This document shows, one piece after another, positions 15,315 to 18,698 of a stretch of DNA of 18,698 bases. Made by a program: the position numbers and the translations under genes. The notes beneath the pieces are model-generated. The model worked only from the letters and a program-made list of their open reading frames with translations, was not told the DNA's origin and did not search any database. Each line of letters begins with the position of its first letter. The stretch's first letter is position 1. The DNA comes from Candidatus Harrisonbacteria bacterium (lineage in GTDB: Bacteria > Patescibacteriota > Minisyncoccia > UBA6257 > 1-14-0-10-44-23): positions 1-18,698 of the forward strand of contig JAHFLG010000019.1 of assembly GCA_023244975.1 (NCBI GenBank), given 5' to 3'.

Positions 15315-15977
15315 ATGGAACAAAATAAAAATTTACTTCCGATCAGTATCATTATCGCCGCAATCGTCATTGCCGGCGCAATTATCTATAAACCAAGTGC
15401 TGAAAAAACTCAGCCTGTGGTAGGCAGCGTGCTCGATTATGTTGAGCTGGCCAAAACGCTTGGCCTCGACACTGTAAAATTTAAAACCTGTGTTCAAACT
15501 CACAAGTATAAAGATGAAATTGCTAAGGATGAGAAAGATGGCGGAGCAGCCGGCGTCAATGGAACCCCGTCAACCTTTATTAACGGTCGGATGATCGAGG
15601 GAGCGGATGTCTATGCAAAGTATAAATCAGCTATTGAGGCTGCTTTGAAGAACCCAGCGATACCCGATGGCGCGAGCAATCCCTCAAAAGATGATGACGC
15701 CGTGCTTGGCAACCCGAATGCTTCTGTCGGTATCATCATATTTGGTGATTATCAGTGCCCATTCTGCGAGCGAGCCTTCCAGGCGAGCGAGGCTCAGGCG
15801 CGAAAGGACTATGTTGATACCGGTAAAGCTTATATGGTCTTCCGCGACTTCCCGCTGAGCTTCCATCAAGCCGCCCAGCCGGCTGCCGAAGCCGCCGAAT
15901 GTGCCCATGAGCAAGGAAAATATTGGGAGTATCATGACGAACTTTTCAAGAATCAGGCTCGGTTGCCTTTGCAGTAA
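15315..15977 (+). CDS. Membrane-anchored DsbA-family thiol oxidoreductase with circularly permuted domain order
   Basis: A DsbA/BdbD-type protein acts outside the membrane to form or shuffle disulfides. Residues 8-25 are a membrane anchor. The rest has both halves of a DsbA domain in reversed order. Residues about 40-115 match the normal C-terminal half: Y-V-E-L-A-K-T-L-G-L-D, F-K-T-C, then the cis-proline loop V-N-G-T-P (Pro85) and F-I-N-G-R-M-I-E-G-A. A linker rich in Asp, Ser and Pro follows. Residues about 130-220 match the normal N-terminal half: V-L-G-N-P-N-A-S-V, the active site C-P-F-C (Cys148, Cys151), V-F-R-D-F-P-L, A-A-E-A-A-E-C and Y-W-E-Y-H-D-E-L-F-K-N-Q. The chain stops where the first half would continue. 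All catalytic parts are present once, so it could fold, but an assembly artefact is possible. Confidence 0.85.
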   Translation: MEQNKNLLPISIIIAAIVIAGAIIYKPSAEKTQPVVGSVLDYVELAKTLGLDTVKFKTCVQTHKYKDEIAKDEKDGGAAGVNGTPSTFINGRMIEGADVYAKYKSAIEAALKNPAIPDGASNPSKDDDAVLGNPNASVGIIIFGDYQCPFCERAFQASEAQARKDYVDTGKAYMVFRDFPLSFHQAAQPAAEAAECAHEQGKYWEYHDELFKNQARLPLQ

Positions 15978-15993
15978 CATAAACTAATATATT
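15963..15993 (+). promoter_or_regulatory. Possible promoter for the glutaredoxin gene
   Basis: TATATT (15988-15993) lies 11 bases before ATG 16005, giving a leader of about 5 bases. TTGCCT (15963-15968) is at a long 19-base spacing inside the end of the DsbA gene. No ribosome-binding site is seen. Confidence 0.4.
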
Positions 15994-16004
15994 CTACCTC
16001 CACT

Positions 16005-16235
16005 ATGAACAACATCATTATTTATTCGACTCCGACCTGCGTATACTGCAAAATGGCTAAAGAATATTTTAAGACAAAGGGAGTTGAATTCACGGAACAT
16101 AATGTCGCCGAAGACGATGCCGCGCGCGAGGATATGCTAAAAAAATCTGGACAAATGGGCGTACCCGTTATTGATATCAACGGAACGATCATTGTTGGCT
16201 TCAATAAGCCGGAGGTTGAAGCAGCCTTACGGTAG
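16005..16235 (+). CDS. Glutaredoxin-family mini-redoxin (NrdH/YruB-like)
   Basis: The 76-residue protein is a minimal thioredoxin-fold reductant: I-I-I-Y-S-T-P-T-C-V-Y-C with active-site Cys12 and Cys15, the cis-proline loop M-G-V-P-V (Pro54), and I-I-V-G-F-N-K-P-E-V near the C-terminus. It has no signal or membrane segment and should act in the cytoplasm. The very short length and K-x-x-E-Y-F after the active site match NrdH-redoxin or YruB-like glutaredoxins rather than classical glutathione-dependent ones, as does its position three bases upstream of a thioredoxin reductase gene, the likely source of its electrons. Its substrate is not shown; ribonucleotide reductase or the membrane DsbA system are candidates. 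Confidence 0.92.
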   Translation: MNNIIIYSTPTCVYCKMAKEYFKTKGVEFTEHNVAEDDAAREDMLKKSGQMGVPVIDINGTIIVGFNKPEVEAALR

Positions 16236-16238
16236 ACT

Positions 16239-17189
16239 ATGTACGAGTTAGTCATTATCGGTGGTGGTCCGGCAGCCGTAGCTGCCGGTGTCTATGCCGG
16301 CAGAAAGCGTATTAAAACGGCGCTTATTACCGAGTCTTTTGGCGGGCAATCCATTGTCTCAAACGAAATTTATAACTGGATCGGAACCAAGGCAATTTCA
16401 GGTCTTTCACTTGCACAAAACCTTGAGGCGCATGTCCGCGATCATGGAGCCGAAATCATTGATGGCGAGATCGTAACCGCCATTGCAAAAATCGATGGTG
16501 GGCCGCCCACTGGCCATTTTTTGATAACCACCAAGAGTGGTAAAACAGTCGAGACGAAGACCATTTTTATGGCTACTGGCAGCCGAAGAAAACGACTCGG
16601 GATACCAGGGGAAGACCGACTTGATGGTCGTGGAGTTGTATTTTGTTCAACCTGCGACGCACCCCTATTTAAAGGGAAAGATATTGCCATAGTCGGTGCC
16701 GGTAACGCTGCCTTGGAGGCGGCCGTGGACTCCATTCCATACGCGAACAAAATCTATATGCTCGTGCGGGGCAGCGAGATGAGAGGGGACGCTGTCACTC
16801 AGGAAAAAATCAAGTCTCACCCCAAGGTCACTATTCTTTTTAATACCGTAAGTCAGGAAGTTCTCGGTGAGAAGAGCGTTACCGGGCTGCGTACCATTGA
16901 GAAAACAACTAATAAGGCAACGGATCTTGCTGTTCAGGGAGTCTTTGTTGAAATCGGATCCCGGCCAAACTCAGACCCTGCTAAGGAACTAGTGAGCCTT
17001 AATCAAATTGGCGAGATTGTGGTTGATCACAAAACTCAAGCCAGTAGCTGCTCTGGAATCTGGGCCGCCGGCGATGTTTCTGATGTTCTCTATAAGCAAA
17101 ATAATATCTCGGCCGGAGATGCGGTCAAAGCTGTTTTGAACGTCTACGACTTTTTACACAGGAACCATTTGTTTGCGGCTAACAAATAG
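16239..17189 (+). CDS. trxB: Thioredoxin reductase (FAD-dependent), atypical NAD(P)H site
   Basis: The 316-residue flavoprotein reduces a thioredoxin or glutaredoxin-like partner. It has the FAD-binding G-G-G-P-A-A (8-13), E-S-F-G-G-Q, the redox C-S-T-C-D (Cys136, Cys139), the nucleotide-binding V-G-A-G-N-A-A-L-E-A-A and the late G-I-W-A-A-G-D-V FAD motif. Length and domain order are normal for low-molecular-weight TrxB. In place of the usual H-R-R-x-x-x-R-A that binds the NADPH 2'-phosphate, this protein has L-V-R-G-S-E-M-R-G-D (175-184), which looks closer to AhpF-type reductases, so the cofactor may be NADH or both. The gene follows the glutaredoxin gene after three bases, so the pair is an electron-transfer unit. 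Confidence 0.93.
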   Translation: MYELVIIGGGPAAVAAGVYAGRKRIKTALITESFGGQSIVSNEIYNWIGTKAISGLSLAQNLEAHVRDHGAEIIDGEIVTAIAKIDGGPPTGHFLITTKSGKTVETKTIFMATGSRRKRLGIPGEDRLDGRGVVFCSTCDAPLFKGKDIAIVGAGNAALEAAVDSIPYANKIYMLVRGSEMRGDAVTQEKIKSHPKVTILFNTVSQEVLGEKSVTGLRTIEKTTNKATDLAVQGVFVEIGSRPNSDPAKELVSLNQIGEIVVDHKTQASSCSGIWAAGDVSDVLYKQNNISAGDAVKAVLNVYDFLHRNHLFAANK

Positions 17190-17197
17190 AGTATACT
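17169..17197 (+). promoter_or_regulatory. Promoter for the CBS-domain gene, leaderless type
   Basis: TTGTTT (17169-17174), a 17-base spacer and TATACT (17192-17197) overlap the end of trxB. ATG 17206 begins 8 bases after the -10, so the mRNA would start within about two bases of the start codon. Confidence 0.6.
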
Positions 17198-17205
17198 TTT
17201 TGAAT

Positions 17206-17688
17206 ATGGAACTATCTCACGTAAAAGATGTTATGACGACGCAGCCGGTCTCAGCGAGAGCCGATATGCCCATCCTCGAAACCGCGAAACTCATTACCGA
17301 GCATCATTTCAACGGAGTACCCGTTGTTGACGCGAACGGAAAACTCGTTGGCCTTGTGACTGAATATAATTTGATCAACGAAGAGTCGCTCCTGCACTTG
17401 CCAACGCTTCAGAGTGTACTGAAGAGTCTACCGGTCTTTAGTAAGGACAAGGGCGAGTTTAGTCGGGAAATTAAAAAAGTTATGGATCTTAAGACGGCAG
17501 ACGTAATGGACACTACACCGCTTACCCTTTTTTTTGATGATGCATTTGAGACCGCAGTAAAGCTTTTCAACGAACATCACCGCGTCAATCCGGTACCGGT
17601 GATTGACCATGACAATAAGCTTGTTGGCGTCATCAGCCGTTTTGATCTTATTAAATTGCTAAGCGTCTATGGACACTCGCAATCCTGA
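17206..17688 (+). CDS. Tandem CBS-domain (Bateman module) protein
   Basis: The 160-residue protein consists of two CBS motifs. The first (about 1-58) has V-K-D-V-M-T-T-x-P-V, H-F-N-G-V-P-V-V-D and K-L-V-G-L-V-T-E. After a helical stretch of about 35 residues, the second (about 97-157) has T-A-D-V-M-D-T-T-P, H-R-V-N-P-V-P-V-I-D and K-L-V-G-V-I-S-R-F-D-L-I. Such pairs bind adenosyl nucleotides (AMP, ATP, SAM) and regulate partner proteins; this one has no attached effector domain, so the partner is unknown. A TTG at 17173 gives a longer frame, but ATG 17206 is placed right after a good -10 and starts at the conserved motif. It overlaps the next gene by 20 bases. Confidence 0.9.
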   Translation: MELSHVKDVMTTQPVSARADMPILETAKLITEHHFNGVPVVDANGKLVGLVTEYNLINEESLLHLPTLQSVLKSLPVFSKDKGEFSREIKKVMDLKTADVMDTTPLTLFFDDAFETAVKLFNEHHRVNPVPVIDHDNKLVGVISRFDLIKLLSVYGHSQS

Positions 17689-18391
17689 TGAATTAGGCAA
17701 AAAGGTTGTTGAAGATATTCAAAAGGACTTTAAAGTTGTCGGAACTAATCGAATACACTCGCTCGGAACCTGGATATCAGCCGGCCTTATACTTGGAGCC
17801 TTAGTGGCTGTCGCATATGTGGCAAACAAACAAGGGAAATTCATTCCTACTCTAGCGGCATACTGCCCGGCGATGCCCGGACCATTTACCTATCATGGTT
17901 TCGGTCAAAAGACAGCCGTTATGTCAACTGAGGAATTCAATATCTACCTTATTTCGCATAGCGGTGTCATGAACGGGTTAACTGACGAACAACAGGCCAA
18001 GGTCTCGGACGTCAGCGCAAAAGTTGATAGTGCTAAGCTCGCTGCGAAGGAGGCGTGCAAAAAAAATCTGGTAGAACAGCAGGTTAAATATTCGGATCTC
18101 TGCGCGACCGGTATTCAAGTATGTGGAGATTTTCCTGAATGTACGTCAGGCGCAGTTATACCGCCGGATGCTGATAGCTGCGAAGCGGCTCAGTGTAGCC
18201 AATCCAGCAATACACTTGACTGCACTTCAACAAGTCCATCGGAAACCATCAGCTGCAGCTGCACCGCAAAGAACGTGACGACTTCACAAACGATTCGTCA
18301 GGCTCAGCAAGAGCGCGAAGAAAATAGATTTCAAGAACCCGAACTACCGTCGGCACCTCCCGTCCCGGTACCTCCACCTTCGGATCTATAA
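17669..18391 (+). CDS. Cysteine-rich single-pass membrane protein of unknown function
   Basis: I do not recognise this 240-residue protein. Residues 1-32 are a charged segment with D-F-K-V-V-G-T-N-R-I-H-S. Residues 33-52 are one hydrophobic membrane helix ending Y-V-A-N. The remainder should be outside the cell. It contains ten cysteines, none before residue 66, including pairs C-x5-C, C-x4-C and C-x-C, and ends in a Pro-rich tail after an R/E/Q-rich stretch. The even cysteine count and outside placement suggest disulfide bonding, plausibly by the DsbA-family protein encoded 2 kb upstream. It overlaps the CBS gene by 20 bases. The next gene encodes a paralog sharing the N-terminal segment and helix at identical positions. 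Confidence 0.8.
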   Translation: MDTRNPDELGKKVVEDIQKDFKVVGTNRIHSLGTWISAGLILGALVAVAYVANKQGKFIPTLAAYCPAMPGPFTYHGFGQKTAVMSTEEFNIYLISHSGVMNGLTDEQQAKVSDVSAKVDSAKLAAKEACKKNLVEQQVKYSDLCATGIQVCGDFPECTSGAVIPPDADSCEAAQCSQSSNTLDCTSTSPSETISCSCTAKNVTTSQTIRQAQQEREENRFQEPELPSAPPVPVPPPSDL

Positions 18392-18410
18392 ACTTAATTA
18401 ATACTACCCT

Positions 18411-18698
18411 ATGGCAGATCCGATAAAACAGCAGGAAGTAGAAAAGGTAATCACTGACCTGCAGAACGATTTTAAGATTGTCGGCACTCATCGCGTCCAC
18501 AGCTGGTACGCCTGGGCGATTGTCGGAATAGTATTCGGCATGGCAATCGGGATTGTCTACGTCGCCAACCGGAGTGGCAATTTTAGCGCGAGCAAAGCTG
18601 ACAGCCTACCCTCTATCTTGTGTCCAGGCGAAAGAGGCAAATCTATTACCGGCAGAGGCGAAAAATCTGTAACGATCGGCGAGGTCCTTTCGCTCCTA
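18411..18698 (+). CDS. Single-pass membrane protein, paralog of the preceding gene, 3' partial
   Basis: The frame starts at ATG 18411 and is open for 96 codons to the window edge. It begins M-A-D-P-I-K-Q-Q and has D-L-Q-N-D-F-K-I-V-G-T-H-R-V-H-S followed by a hydrophobic helix (about 33-52) ending Y-V-A-N. Over the first 58 residues about 22 are identical to the upstream protein at the same positions, without gaps; after the helix only an L/Y-C-P motif is shared. The duplicated N-terminal region is therefore the conserved part and the outside part varies. Function is unknown. The 19-base gap upstream is AT-rich and contains AATACT (18400-18405) 5 bases before the ATG, a weak -10 candidate. 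Confidence 0.75.
   Translation, partial: MADPIKQQEVEKVITDLQNDFKIVGTHRVHSWYAWAIVGIVFGMAIGIVYVANRSGNFSASKADSLPSILCPGERGKSITGRGEKSVTIGEVLSLL

Noticed and set aside
15248..15370. N-terminal extension of the sugar-phosphate transferase on the minus strand
   Set aside because: It would cross its own promoter and overlap the start of the divergent DsbA gene; ATG 15247 matches the family's usual start and sits beside a good -10.
18045..18070. Second copy of the HddC insertion element
   Set aside because: Only short GAGGCG matches occur elsewhere (for example near 16716 and 18048), without the flanking inverted arm.
1..18698. Recoded TGA (code 25 or 4)
   Set aside because: Several genes end naturally at TGA at family-typical lengths and no TGA interrupts a conserved domain.
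1..18698. CRISPR arrays, tRNA or rRNA genes, insertion sequences
   Set aside because: No spaced direct repeats, cloverleaf-like segments, rRNA motifs or transposase frames were seen.

Overview
The window is about 18.7 kb of densely packed bacterial DNA with near-balanced base composition. Genes overlap or abut, no gap exceeds 70 bases, and TGA is used as an ordinary stop, so recoded genetic codes are excluded. Tight packing, scarce Shine-Dalgarno sites, -10 boxes almost touching start codons, many small glycosyltransferases and a membrane-anchored DsbA beside a mini-glutaredoxin and a thioredoxin reductase suggest a small-genome lineage such as Patescibacteria (CPR). That placement is inference; no ribosomal or other marker gene is present.

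Bases 1-15247 form a surface-glycan locus. The first block (+, 1-7839) has two tandem paralogous glycosyltransferase-like proteins (the first missing both glutamates of its E-x7-E motif), a NodU/CmcH-type O-carbamoyltransferase, a CgeB-like glycosyltransferase, a GT4 enzyme, and a fusion of a GT2 glycosyltransferase with an O-antigen ligase/polymerase-type membrane domain. A Wzx-type flippase lies on the minus strand (7826-9286). The next block (+, 9331-13064) has a GT2 enzyme closely related to the head of the fusion, then three genes that together encode every step from sedoheptulose 7-phosphate to GDP-D-glycero-D-manno-heptose: GmhA-like isomerase, HddA kinase, and a fused HddC guanylyltransferase-GmhB phosphatase. 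On the minus strand (13023-15247) are a sugar-nucleotide epimerase and a polyprenyl-phosphate sugar-phosphate transferase that would start chains on the lipid carrier. Together they would make, decorate, flip and polymerise or ligate a heptose-containing, possibly carbamoylated polysaccharide.

Bases 15248-18698 (+) form a redox and envelope cluster, divided from the glycan locus by overlapping divergent promoters. It holds a membrane-anchored DsbA-family oxidoreductase whose halves are in swapped order (apparent circular permutation), a glutaredoxin, a thioredoxin reductase with an atypical pyridine-nucleotide site, a CBS-pair protein, and two tandem paralogous single-pass membrane proteins. 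The first of these has ten cysteines, all predicted outside the membrane, making it a natural client of the DsbA. The second runs off the window end.

The most unusual items are the permuted DsbA, a hairpin-rich roughly 80-base insertion in frame inside the HddC domain, the GT2-ligase fusion, the Q-x7-Q glycosyltransferase paralog, and the recurrent leaderless-type promoters.
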